A stretch of DNA of 55,498 nucleotides from Deltaproteobacteria bacterium (GTDB lineage Bacteria; Desulfobacterota_D; UBA1144; Nemesobacterales; CSP1-2), in the NCBI GenBank assembly GCA_016187835.1, contig JACPIY010000004.1, positions 1 to 55,498 of the forward strand. Reading direction: 5' to 3'. This document shows, piece by piece, positions 8,608 to 16,757 of this stretch. The position numbers and the translations under genes are program-made. Position 1 is the stretch's first letter, and each line of letters begins with the position of its first letter. Below the pieces are notes generated by a model. That model was not told the origin of the DNA. It worked only from the letters and a program-made list of their open reading frames with translations, and searched no databases.

Positions 8608-9219
8608 TTAGACATAGTTTCTCTTCCAATTGTTTTTGTACCATTCAATTGTGTCTTCAAGCCTGTCGTTTCCCCAGAATAACTCGTTTCCGACCATGAA
8701 ACTCGGAGCACCAAAGATGCCTAGTTTCTGTGCTTCCTCCGTTTGGCACTTCAGACGCTCTTTATTTTTAGGAGGCTGTGATTCTTGAATTACGGACTGT
8801 CCGTTCTGACCAAGTGATCTGAAAATCTCCTCAATAACTGTCGGATCGGAAATGTCCCTATCCTCAACAAAGTTGGCTCTAAAAACAGCGCGGACAAAAT
8901 CCGGACACCGCACCTCTGAAGATGCAAGACAGGCCACACGAGCAGCAAGCAGTCCGTTCCGTGGAAACACCGTCGGTTTTTTGGAAGGAAGGACATATTT
9001 TTGACATAGGCGCTCAAGGTCGCGCCACATGTAGAGTCCTTTTGCCCGGTAAATGTTGAATGGAGAAGTATTCCGCCCCTGGTTCTTGAATACTGGGCCT
9101 AGCAGAAAGACCTTCCATTCAACCGGTATCCCTTTAGACATCGTTAAATGCTCAACCCGTGATACTGATAGATAAGAATAGGTGCTGGCAAACTCAAACC
9201 AGAATTTTATCGTTTGCAT
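8608..9219 (-). CDS. DsbA-family 2-hydroxychromene-2-carboxylate isomerase-like protein
   Basis: A 203-residue thioredoxin-fold protein of the GST-kappa/HCCA isomerase type. It starts IKFWFEFASTYSYLSV, where a Ser replaces the CxxC of true DsbA, and continues with PVEWKVFLLGPVFKNQG, YMWRDLERLCQKYVLP and a C-terminal GIFGAPSFMVGNELFWGNDRLE with the cis-proline. These are family hallmarks of glutathione-dependent isomerases. The frame extends to 9279, but the domain starts at the ATG at 9219. No aromatic-degradation genes are nearby, so the substrate is open. Confidence 0.87.
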   Translation of the reverse strand: MQTIKFWFEFASTYSYLSVSRVEHLTMSKGIPVEWKVFLLGPVFKNQGRNTSPFNIYRAKGLYMWRDLERLCQKYVLPSKKPTVFPRNGLLAARVACLASSEVRCPDFVRAVFRANFVEDRDISDPTVIEEIFRSLGQNGQSVIQESQPPKNKERLKCQTEEAQKLGIFGAPSFMVGNELFWGNDRLEDTIEWYKNNWKRNYV

Positions 9220-9401
9220 AGTAATTTTTATCGCATAGGATTCAAAGTTGAATACACTAATCCTAATGAGAACGCGCACTCATTAAGATGTATGATTAAG
9301 ATAATATTAGCAAGTTATGGTTAGTTTTTTATTATTATGCTTTTCCAGTATTTCTGAAATGAATATTAATGAGATACTAACCAGCTTATAGACTCCTCCC
9401 T

Positions 9402-9447
9402 TAAAATAAAGCAAACCCGACACCGAAGATTTCCAGTGCCGGGTTGC
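9402..9447 (-). terminator. Intrinsic terminator downstream of the porin gene
   Basis: On the minus strand GCAACCCGGCAC pairs with GTGTCGGGTTTGC, with one bulge and G-U pairs, around a 12-nt loop. The hairpin is followed by a T-rich tail. It lies about 60 nt after the porin stop codon. Confidence 0.65.
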
Positions 9448-9504
9448 CCACAAAGGGAAGGTAAAAGGGAAAGGTAAGGAGATAAGATTTGCTTCTATTA
9501 GCAA

Positions 9505-10872
9505 TCAAAAATAAACTTGAAGCTGAGTCCTAAATATATTTGAATCAGTTTCTTCACCATCTACATCTTCCTCTCTGATGAAAGAGTAGGCAAACTGCAG
9601 CTTCCACTTCTGATTTTTATAGAAGTAGAAATTAAGCCCAGGCGTAATTTCCCACTTGTTGTCTCTACCATCTACATCGTCGTCATAAGCTATATACGCA
9701 AATCTTCCAGCAACCTCTATAAATTGGGGAACGACGAAGAGGCCGCTTTGTACTCTGAATCCTTGGTCAGTTACATTTGAAACTCCTGATTCCTCAAGCG
9801 ATATTCGTCTAAAGATATAATCTGCATCCAGGCTGAAGATCGAGTATCTGAAATTAACGTCGGATGTAAAAGAAAAAACATCCGCATCCACAGTGCCAAT
9901 CTCAGCGAATCTATCGTCTAGATCACCGTCTGGAGTTTTTCTCTCTATGTTTAGCCCTGGAATCCCCGCAGCCGCGGCGGAAATAGCTATAAGGGCCTTA
10001 TCATTTGGACCGAAGTTTGGCTCAAAGTTATAATCTCCGCCCGTGGGGAATTGACCCTGCTTATATTTCAAGTCACCGCAGCACGGAGTAAATTGTACTC
10101 TGCCAGTATAAAGAAGATTGGAATCTGCACTAATTCCATTTCTTCCATCACCATTAAATACCCCTGCACCGTAAACAATGTAGTTCCCAAGAGCTCCGTA
10201 TAACCCAGCACCTCTATCCCGTCCAAAGCCAAACTCGCTGTCCAGAATAGACCTCTCTATAAGCTGATGCGCAGTTCCAGAGTATAACTGTTCTCTTGTG
10301 AATGGAGGCTTATACTGACCTGCTCTCGGAGCAAACTTCGTATCATAGGCAACATCAAAGAACGCGTCTCTCAAGATTATGTCGTCTGTAGCCTCCAACT
10401 GCGCATAGTACAGTAGCCATGGTCTAAAGGCGTTTCCACTCCAAATTAGCCTCAGCCTCCTTATGTTAAAATTCGTAGCGGTATCCTTATCGTCAGTATC
10501 GTTCATTGAGAATTGGACCTGACCGTATAGGTTGAATTTCATCGAAAAGTTTCCATCTTTTGTCTTGAAGAAAAGTCCGTCTTTGATGCCCGCGTCAACT
10601 TTCTTCCACCAGGCATCCTTGTCCTCTTCTTCTTTCTCGGCAGCTAGCTCTTCAAGCGTTTTTTGATCTGCTTGTTTTTGAGCCTCAATGTCCTCTATCT
10701 TTTTCCGAAGCTCTTCGATTTGCTGTTGATTCTGATTCCGGATTTGTTCTATTTGCCTCTTAAGCTCATCAATTTGCGTGCTCCGAGATTGCGCATGCGA
10801 GTTCACTACACATAGCTGGATAACAAATACCGCTACAACAAGAGTTAATCCGCCTCTCCAAAAACTAATCAT
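9505..10872 (-). CDS. Phosphate-selective porin O/P family outer-membrane protein
   Basis: A 455-residue OprO/OprP-type porin. The signal peptide ends near residue 27 (NSHAQ). A coiled-coil segment rich in Gln, Glu and Lys (residues about 32-80) is followed by the barrel. FNIRRLRLIWSGNAF and APRAGQYKPPFTREQL are typical O/P porin stretches, and the chain ends in Phe (FRTQLQVYF), the outer-membrane insertion signal. An AGGAGG site precedes the ATG. A terminator follows. It lies downstream of the sulfur-transport genes, so its substrate could be an anion other than phosphate; this is inference from context. Confidence 0.88.
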   Translation of the reverse strand: MISFWRGGLTLVVAVFVIQLCVVNSHAQSRSTQIDELKRQIEQIRNQNQQQIEELRKKIEDIEAQKQADQKTLEELAAEKEEEDKDAWWKKVDAGIKDGLFFKTKDGNFSMKFNLYGQVQFSMNDTDDKDTATNFNIRRLRLIWSGNAFRPWLLYYAQLEATDDIILRDAFFDVAYDTKFAPRAGQYKPPFTREQLYSGTAHQLIERSILDSEFGFGRDRGAGLYGALGNYIVYGAGVFNGDGRNGISADSNLLYTGRVQFTPCCGDLKYKQGQFPTGGDYNFEPNFGPNDKALIAISAAAAGIPGLNIERKTPDGDLDDRFAEIGTVDADVFSFTSDVNFRYSIFSLDADYIFRRISLEESGVSNVTDQGFRVQSGLFVVPQFIEVAGRFAYIAYDDDVDGRDNKWEITPGLNFYFYKNQKWKLQFAYSFIREEDVDGEETDSNIFRTQLQVYF

Positions 10873-10994
10873 ATTACTGGCCCTCCTTTAACTGGATTTT
10901 TGTTTTTACTACCGTTACTAAGCTTCCTCTTGTCATCCCCCTACCAACCAGATGAAATAGAGCTTATTGACGAAAATCATTTAAATTTGATTTG

Positions 10995-11250
10995 TTACTC
11001 CAGGCTCACCGCCGGGAATAAAATCCCTCCGAACAAAAGGAACGCGAGCAATAAAGTCCAGACTAAATTCAAGGTCTGAGCGCCGATGAATGCAAAAGCG
11101 GGCCTCCCTTCTTCCATACTTATTAGGTCCCTGAAACGGGTTCCCAATCCAATTGAAACAAAGGCAAGGGCAAACCAGGTGGTTCGCAAGCCGTTAAGCA
11201 ATGTTTTGTTCTCTTTAACTAGGTCAGGGCTGAGAGCGACCACCAGATAG
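10995..11250 (-). pseudogene. Out-of-frame C-terminal remnant of the YeiH/UPF0324 exporter
   Basis: This frame encodes SPDLVKENK, then GLRTTWFALAFVSIGLGTRF, FAFIGAQTLNLVWTLLLAF and a final hydrophobic helix. That is the normal C-terminal end of long putative sulfate exporters. It overlaps the end of the preceding frame at 11219-11243 but is in a different frame. The NTG at its head has no ribosome site. I read it as the separated tail of the gene at 11219-12199; the transmembrane stretch that normally joins the two parts appears to be missing, suggesting a deletion that also shifted the frame. Confidence 0.6.
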
Positions 11251-12199
11251 CCAGCAGAAAAGCTGCCACTCCAATCAAAACGTTTTGAGACAACTTGACT
11301 ATAGTTCCAATCTTTAGCGCTGTCTCACTGATTAGACCAGACGCTGCAACCACAGAACCAGTAGTGTCTAAAGTCCCTCCAATCCAAGCTCCACCAACTG
11401 CGTCTGGGATGCCAAACGCCTTGACAATCCAGGGCAGAAGAATGATCATGGGAGCTGCTACGATTAAAACAAGAGAAGTTGCATAAGAGAGTTTTTTTCG
11501 GTCACCTTGGATTGCACCGCAGGCTGCTATCGCGGCGGAGACACCGCAGATTGAGACTGCGGTAGAAAGTATCACCGAAGTCTCATCATCAACCCGAAGC
11601 TTTTTTGATAACCAGAAAGCCACATACCAAACAACTGTGACCACCATCAGCGCTTGAACTATGCCCAAAGCTCCAGCTTTGATTATTTCCTGAAATAGTA
11701 TCGAAGTTCCAAGGATTACCAGCCCAGTTTTGATGTAATATTCGGTTTTTACTGCTTCACTCAGCCATGCTGGTACACCAACGGTGTTGCTTATTAGAAG
11801 CCCGATCAAAAGAGCAAATATTACGTACTCAAGCCCCCAATAATTCATCGTGGAATTGCCAGCAATTACCTGTGAGAACCAGCTAAGCGCGTAGACGACG
11901 GGAAAGCCTACGATATACCTGAGGATGTTACCTCCGATCAGTGCAACACCGATGGTGGAGAGTATGAGGATGGAAATCCCGATCTGGATTGAGTTCCAGA
12001 TATTCTCAGCAGTAAACACAACACCAAGCAACTCACTACCTTTAGCCCATTTTAAAACGGGCAACTCTGGTCTTAACCCAACTAACACCAAGGCAATTAT
12101 CAGAAAACCTAGCCAAACTGCTAACCAGTCTTCGTTTCTCCACCAGGCTAGATCGTTTCTTGTTGATTCTGTTGTTACTGTTGTTTCTGTGTTAGCCAT
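11219..12199 (-). CDS. Putative sulfate exporter, YeiH/UPF0324 family (frameshifted, lacks its C-terminus)
   Basis: A 326-residue multi-helix inner-membrane protein of the Cons_hypoth698 (YeiH) family. Typical stretches are LLIGLLISNTVGVPAWL, VILGTSILFQEI, CGVSAAIAACGAI and WIGGTLDTTGSVVAASGL. A strong AGGAGG site precedes the ATG. The frame ends in LLAIWWSLSALT, short of the expected last helices, which continue in another frame just downstream. The protein may be non-functional or a truncated form. It sits downstream of a sulfonate-type importer, where export of sulfite or sulfate from desulfonation would fit. Confidence 0.85.
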   Translation of the reverse strand: MANTETTVTTESTRNDLAWWRNEDWLAVWLGFLIIALVLVGLRPELPVLKWAKGSELLGVVFTAENIWNSIQIGISILILSTIGVALIGGNILRYIVGFPVVYALSWFSQVIAGNSTMNYWGLEYVIFALLIGLLISNTVGVPAWLSEAVKTEYYIKTGLVILGTSILFQEIIKAGALGIVQALMVVTVVWYVAFWLSKKLRVDDETSVILSTAVSICGVSAAIAACGAIQGDRKKLSYATSLVLIVAAPMIILLPWIVKAFGIPDAVGGAWIGGTLDTTGSVVAASGLISETALKIGTIVKLSQNVLIGVAAFLLAIWWSLSALT

Positions 12200-12279
12200 A
12201 ACTTACCTCCTTTTTTACTAACTTCTTTTTCTCAATTTGGATTTTTACAGTTTCTTACTTTTCCGGTGCCTTATAACTC

Positions 12280-12426
12280 TCACATTGAATAAGCCCGAAA
12301 CCGTTGAATTATGACCTTGTGTTCAATTACTGGTATTGGTGTGTTGTTAATTACCACAACATACCAGCAAAAAACCATAAGACCTGCGATAAGAAAACCT
12401 GCTATTATCCAGACCAACTTATTCAT
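12280..12426 (-). CDS. Small single-span membrane protein, unknown
   Basis: A 48-residue protein with one transmembrane helix (WIIAGFLIAGLMVFCWYVVVI, residues about 4-24) and a short basic tail. GAGGAG lies about 11 nt before the ATG at 12426. The open frame continues upstream, but the upstream part looks non-coding and overlaps no ribosome site. It is placed between the unknown 12611-13276 gene and the sulfate-exporter gene, all on the minus strand, so co-transcription is plausible. Confidence 0.45.
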   Translation of the reverse strand: MNKLVWIIAGFLIAGLMVFCWYVVVINNTPIPVIEHKVIIQRFRAYSM

Positions 12427-12541
12427 AGCTCTTTTCACTCCTCTCAATAGCCCCGATAGGTTATAATTCAAAACATCCGCTTCAATTTTTCCAACTTTCA
12501 TTTTTTCAATATCTCCTCTAAAAAGTCGAACAAGCAGTTAT

Positions 12542-12589
12542 TGGGAGTTCCCACAAATTTCATTTCAGAGATTAGTCAGGGAACTCCCA
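12542..12589. repeat. 11-bp perfect inverted repeat in the sulfur-gene cluster
   Basis: TGGGAGTTCCC (12542-12552) and GGGAACTCCCA (12579-12589) are exact complements around a 26-nt loop. They lie between the unknown gene ending at 12611 and the small membrane protein. Each arm is itself nearly palindromic, so two protein-binding sites or an RNA hairpin are both possible. No T-run follows. Confidence 0.6.
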
Positions 12590-12610
12590 GGAGGTACGGT
12601 CAGTAGAGCT

Positions 12611-13276
12611 CTAAAACCAATTCACAACATCCTCCAAATTCTGATATTCTTTGTCGCTATCAAACGGAGAAAATCCCAGGTCCAGTGATAAGCCACGCCA
12701 AAGAGGCTCCAGTTGTTCTCTGTAATCTCTAACATCTCGAAAATAGATGGCAGGATCGTTTTGCCATTTATTAAATTTGTAAAAAACGAGATCGAGTTTT
12801 TTCTTTACTATTGGTGATTTAAAATCCCAGTTGAAATACACGACGAGTGGAAAGAAGAGTTTAAAGAAAAACAACTGCTGTACTACGTTCTGCTTTTCTA
12901 CACCGATTGGGTAAAACCAACCAGTTCTAACCCAGCTATATCCGCTGCCAAAGCTTTGAGCCTGTATGCCTTTAAGCCCAAGTTTCTCTGCTGCTACTGA
13001 TCCAAGGGCATTGAAAACATAACCAGCTTCTTGCGTAATATAGCCATGCTTTGGAAGTTTATTCTCCATCTCTATAAGGTTTTTAATTAGAAGTGAACCC
13101 TGGTTAATGTGCTCATAAGTTGGATATTTATCTCCTGTCTCTATCATCACGAGGGCAAGCCTATTATTCACATGACTTTTAGAATCGAATCCTCCAACGT
13201 CGCCGGATCTTTCGAGGGAAACCCTGATATTTCTCCATTCTCTTCTTGCTATTTGAAGTGCTCTTTTTATTTCCAT
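12611..13276 (-). CDS. Hypothetical protein in the sulfur-transport cluster
   Basis: I do not recognise this 221-residue protein. It has no signal peptide. The N-terminal third is charged and helical; the middle is aromatic and hydrophobic (NVVQQLFFFKLFFPLVVYFNW, about residues 134-154) but looks like a buried helix rather than a clear membrane span. The C-terminus is acidic. I chose ATG 13276 because GGAGG lies 9 nt upstream; the longer frame starts at a TTG inside that ribosome site. It follows the ABC permease gene after about 190 bp and precedes a 12-kb-region inverted repeat. Confidence 0.6.
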   Translation of the reverse strand: MEIKRALQIARREWRNIRVSLERSGDVGGFDSKSHVNNRLALVMIETGDKYPTYEHINQGSLLIKNLIEMENKLPKHGYITQEAGYVFNALGSVAAEKLGLKGIQAQSFGSGYSWVRTGWFYPIGVEKQNVVQQLFFFKLFFPLVVYFNWDFKSPIVKKKLDLVFYKFNKWQNDPAIYFRDVRDYREQLEPLWRGLSLDLGFSPFDSDKEYQNLEDVVNWF

Positions 13277-13469
13277 AGTTGTTTCCTCCAAAAAGGTTAT
13301 AGTTCTCTTGTAATCACAAGTTTTTACTACCTTTGTGCAAAAAAATGTGGGTTGTTATGTTTGAACTACCAATTTAGGGGGCTACAGTAGTACGTACTTC
13401 TAGATTGGTAATATCTTAGAAGAAGGCTATGACTTCGTAATTTTATTTCTATTTCGCTAGATAAAAGCA

Positions 13470-14225
13470 TCACGCCAATCCCCATCGCTCTCTGACCTTG
13501 TTCTCAATCTTCGCAAAAATCAATCTGTCTACGACTACTCCTATCACGATTATTACAATCATCACTGCTATTACCTGATTCATATCGTTTAGCTCCCGTC
13601 CCATCATAAGCAGATGTCCCAGACCCAGACCCACGTAAAGAAGTTCCGCTGCCATAAGAGAACGCCATGCAAAAGACCACCCCTGCTTAAAACCACTTAT
13701 AATAGATGGGAGCGCCGCTGGTATTATGACTTTTGTATAAAGCTGAAGCCCTCTTGCTCCCATAGTTCTCGCCGCTCTTATGTAAATGGGAGGAACGTTT
13801 TTCACTCCGGTATCCGCGCCGATTATGATTGAAAATAGTGATCCCAGAATAACAATCGCCTGCATTGCAGTCTCACTTAGTCCGAACCAGAGTAGAGCAA
13901 GCGGAAGCCAGCATATGCTGGGAAGCGCCTGAAATCCTAAAACTAATGTGCCAAGCGTTTCATTGAGGGTCTTTATTCTTCCTATGAGAAGACCTATTAA
14001 TAATCCTAGCACTATTGAGATGCCGTATCCAATAAGAATCCTCTTCATGCTGATTAAAATGCCGATTATGAACGTTTTGTCCTCAAATCCAGTAACCAGT
14101 GTTTTAAGAACGCCAAGCGGGGATGGGAAAATGTACTCCGGCCAAACCTTTAGAAAGGCAAGGCACTGCCACACTCCTATGAGAATAATGTAAAAGAGAA
14201 CTAATTTGATCAGTCGCTTACTCAT
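13470..14225 (-). CDS. ssuC: ABC transporter permease, SsuC/TauC type
   Basis: A 251-residue inner-membrane permease with about six hydrophobic helices. It carries the cytoplasmic EAA loop with IRAARTMGARGLQLYTKVIIPAALPSIISG, the contact point for the ATPase. LLGFQALPSICWLPLALLWFG is typical of the sulfonate/nitrate/taurine subfamily. Its ATG overlaps the stop of the ATPase gene by 4 nt (ATGA), showing translational coupling. The substrate could be a sulfonate, taurine, nitrate or a thiamine precursor; the TusA-like fusion next door favours a sulfur compound. Confidence 0.92.
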   Translation of the reverse strand: MSKRLIKLVLFYIILIGVWQCLAFLKVWPEYIFPSPLGVLKTLVTGFEDKTFIIGILISMKRILIGYGISIVLGLLIGLLIGRIKTLNETLGTLVLGFQALPSICWLPLALLWFGLSETAMQAIVILGSLFSIIIGADTGVKNVPPIYIRAARTMGARGLQLYTKVIIPAALPSIISGFKQGWSFAWRSLMAAELLYVGLGLGHLLMMGRELNDMNQVIAVMIVIIVIGVVVDRLIFAKIENKVRERWGLA

Positions 14226-15316
14226 CTTTGAGCTACCCCCCTCACTTCATCTTCGTACTCTGATCCTTCTATTTCTTCTCTCAGGTCATTTGTAATCCAC
14301 TTTGTGTTCAAAAATACCTCCGGGTTATCTATTTTCCTTGGCCTTTCTATATCAATCTCGTATTCGGACTTTATCCTTCCCGGATTCTTTCCAAAAACTA
14401 TAACTCTATCGCCGAGAAGCGCCGCTTCCTGAACGTTATGCGTAACGAATACGATTGTTTTATGCGATTCGCTCCAGATGTTCTGTAACTCCTCTTGGAG
14501 TGTCTCTCTTGTGTAGACATCTAGCGCAGCAAAGGGTTCGTCCATGAGGAGAACAGAAGGTTCCATAGCCAAAGCCCTCGCTATTGCTACGCGCTGTTTC
14601 ATACCCCCGGACAGTTGGTGAATAAAAGAGTTATGAAATTTCTCATCGAGCCCTACGAGTTTCAAGTAATCAAGGGCAAGGGCTTTTCGTATCTTGCCAT
14701 CAACCTTCAGAATTTTCAGGCCGAATTCAACGTTTTGCATCACCGTAAGCCAGGGAAAAAGCGCGCCTTCCTGAAACACAACTACCCGGTCTGAACCGGG
14801 ACCGGTTACACGATTCCCGTTTGACCAAATTTCACCCTTGGTGGGCTTGTCAAGTCCTGCAATTAAATTGAGAAGCGTAGTCTTGCCGCATCCAGAAGGG
14901 CCCAAAAGACAAACAAACTCTCCCTGGTGAATAGTGAGATTAACTTCGTTGAGAGCGGTAAAGTTTCCATCACTGGTCTTAAACGCCTTAGACACATTTA
15001 CCACTTGAAGCCTTGGCTGAGCCTTTTCAATCTTTTGAATAAAAATCTGCCAGAGTCCGTTTTGTTCGATAATCCCGAATGGATAACCCCTGCGGGCAGA
15101 GAATCTGGGTACATTTTCTTTAGCCGTAGGCTCATGGTCGCATATTGCCTGAAGAATCTCTTTATCGTTAAGGCTGCTTATAGTGTCTCTAATGACATTA
15201 AGCGGGTGAGGGCAAACCGCGCCTCGAAGGTCAATTAGTTTATGGGGCTTTATTTCAGCTAGTTTTTTTAGCTCTTCACCCTGGAATTGGAATTGTTCGT
15301 ATTCTCTCTTAATCAT
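14222..15316 (-). CDS. ssuB: ABC transporter ATPase with N-terminal TusA-like sulfur-carrier domain
   Basis: A two-domain, 364-residue protein. Residues about 25-95 form a TusA/SirA-like domain with LIDLRGAVCPHPLNVIRD; Cys35 lies in the CPxP motif that carries persulfide in TusA. Residues about 102-364 are an SsuB/TauB ATPase with Walker A GPSGCGKTT (139-147), signature LSGGMKQR, Walker B LLMDEPFAALD and the FVTHNVQEA H-loop. The usual SsuB is about 255 residues, so the N-terminal 100 residues are an addition. The gene overlaps its neighbours by 4 nt on both sides. The fusion links a sulfur carrier or sensor to uptake; that role is inferred. Confidence 0.93.
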   Translation of the reverse strand: MIKREYEQFQFQGEELKKLAEIKPHKLIDLRGAVCPHPLNVIRDTISSLNDKEILQAICDHEPTAKENVPRFSARRGYPFGIIEQNGLWQIFIQKIEKAQPRLQVVNVSKAFKTSDGNFTALNEVNLTIHQGEFVCLLGPSGCGKTTLLNLIAGLDKPTKGEIWSNGNRVTGPGSDRVVVFQEGALFPWLTVMQNVEFGLKILKVDGKIRKALALDYLKLVGLDEKFHNSFIHQLSGGMKQRVAIARALAMEPSVLLMDEPFAALDVYTRETLQEELQNIWSESHKTIVFVTHNVQEAALLGDRVIVFGKNPGRIKSEYEIDIERPRKIDNPEVFLNTKWITNDLREEIEGSEYEDEVRGVAQR

Positions 15317-16377
15317 TTCTTTTCCTCTTTCTTTGTAATTTCGAGTTTTACGGGTTTAAGTCCTTTATCAGCTAAAATTTCGTTCAGAAAAGTTAGGTCA
15401 TAAATGTTTGATAAGTCAGGTTGTTCACTTCCCAGGAATCCCTGCTCGAATGCCCATCTTGCCGACTTAAAAAGGGAGCTTGCAATAGGGTCGTAGGTAA
15501 CTTCTACCCTTTTCAGCGACTCATTGAGAACATTTTGAGGCAGGGCCTTGCCTGTTTCTTTTTTTATCTCTTCGTTAAGAACTTTTTTTGCCTCTTCAGG
15601 ATTTTTGTTTATCCACTCTGTAAGTTCAACATGGGCGGCTATCCATTTTTTAACCAAATCCGGGTGTTCTTTTAAAAACTTATTACTCACAATAAGATGA
15701 GTAGTAACAAACTGTCCATTTGGCCAGAGCTTCCTTTCGTCCAGGAAAAGTTTTCCTCCGCCTTCGAGTATGAGCCTTGAAACCCAGGGCTCAACCGTCC
15801 ACGCTCCGTCAATGTCTTTTTTCAGGAATAAGGTCAATTGATCAGGATTTGCAAGGGGGATCACCTGCACCGTGCCGCCTTTTTCTTTTAACTTATAGCC
15901 ATTGTCATTAAGCCAACCACGAAGTGCCACGTCTTGAGTGTTACCCAACTGTGGAGAGGCTATTTTTTTGCCGTCAAAATCTTTTACAGCGTTGATTCCT
16001 GAATCCCCTCTGACGACAAGACCGGCTCCCCCGCTTACTCCCCCGGCTACAATACGAAGGGCTTCCCCTTTAGATTTTACATAACCGTTGATTGCCGGAC
16101 TTGGACCAATGTACGTAAGATCAAGCTGTCCGGCAAATAACGCCTCGATTGCAGATGGACCGGCATTAAAGATTTTCCAGTCTACTTCTGTATTCTCTCC
16201 CAGAGCTTTCTGAAACCATCCGTTTGCCTGTCCGATTACGCCCTGAGCGTGGGTTATGTTGGGAAAATGACCTGCACGGATAGTTACTTCCTCTCCCCTC
16301 ACAACTAACGCTAAGCCCAAGATTAGCAACCCTAAAACCAAATCAGTCAATACAGTCCAAGATAGGTACCTCATCAT
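15313..16377 (-). CDS. ssuA: ABC transporter substrate-binding protein, SsuA/TauA type
   Basis: A 354-residue periplasmic binding protein that delivers substrate to the permease. The signal sequence covers residues 1-28. The mature protein has the NMT1/SsuA fold, with IRAGHFPNITHAQ, FNAGPSAIEALFAGQLDLTYIGPSPAINGY and ASPQLGNTQDVALRGWL, closest in feel to aliphatic-sulfonate binders. It is the first gene of the operon, behind a sigma-54-type promoter about 40 nt upstream. GGAG precedes the ATG. The exact substrate is not determined by sequence. Confidence 0.9.
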   Translation of the reverse strand: MMRYLSWTVLTDLVLGLLILGLALVVRGEEVTIRAGHFPNITHAQGVIGQANGWFQKALGENTEVDWKIFNAGPSAIEALFAGQLDLTYIGPSPAINGYVKSKGEALRIVAGGVSGGAGLVVRGDSGINAVKDFDGKKIASPQLGNTQDVALRGWLNDNGYKLKEKGGTVQVIPLANPDQLTLFLKKDIDGAWTVEPWVSRLILEGGGKLFLDERKLWPNGQFVTTHLIVSNKFLKEHPDLVKKWIAAHVELTEWINKNPEEAKKVLNEEIKKETGKALPQNVLNESLKRVEVTYDPIASSLFKSARWAFEQGFLGSEQPDLSNIYDLTFLNEILADKGLKPVKLEITKKEEKK

Positions 16378-16426
16378 TTTTCTCCTTGCATTTGTATATT
16401 TTTGTTACATTGGAATTTCTATAACC

Positions 16427-16442
16427 AGCAAAAACAATGCCA
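16427..16442 (-). promoter_or_regulatory. Sigma-54 (-24/-12) promoter for the ABC importer operon
   Basis: On the minus strand the sequence reads TGGCATTGTTTTTGCT. The invariant GG and GC doublets have the required 10-nt spacing, and TGGCA and TTGCT match the consensus. The implied start, near 16416, gives a 40-nt leader before the substrate-binding gene. A sigma-54 activator gene lies divergently at 16758. Confidence 0.75.
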
Positions 16443-16679
16443 AATTAAAGATCCCCTATATTTTTCGAGGAATTTATGGGAAAGGGGGGAATTGGGTGAT
16501 GCTTAATTAATCAACCTATTGTTCACAGTTAAAGCATTTTGTATACTTTTACAACACTTTTTTGTGATTTTGAGCTTGAAACTGCTATCATCGGCGTCTG
16601 CGTTAATCTATTTTGAGTTAATATTTAATTTCGAACTCAAGGCCTAGAAGGCCCGATAATTTCATCAAATTTAAAGAGC

Positions 16680-16708
16680 TTGACTTTACACCGTGAAATA
16701 TGATAAAT
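16680..16708 (+). promoter_or_regulatory. Likely sigma-70 promoter of the activator gene
   Basis: TTGACT (16680-16685) is followed after 16-17 bp by GATAAAT (16702-16708), a weak -10. The initiation region falls inside the adjoining inverted repeat, so binding there would repress transcription. Confidence 0.45.
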
Positions 16709-16752
16709 TAACCGTTATATTTACAATTAAAATCCAGTACATATAACGGTTA
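16709..16752. promoter_or_regulatory. 12-bp perfect inverted repeat, candidate activator-binding site
   Basis: TAACCGTTATAT (16709-16720) and ATATAACGGTTA (16741-16752) are exact complements separated by 20 bp. They end 5 bp before the activator ATG. The pair lies about 290 bp from the sigma-54 promoter, a workable enhancer distance, and overlaps the probable activator promoter, so one protein could both activate the operon and repress itself. Confidence 0.65.
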
Positions 16753-16757
16753 TAATT

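Noticed and set aside
9307-9504. A 65-codon frame downstream of the porin
   Set aside because: It spans the intrinsic terminator and has no ribosome site.
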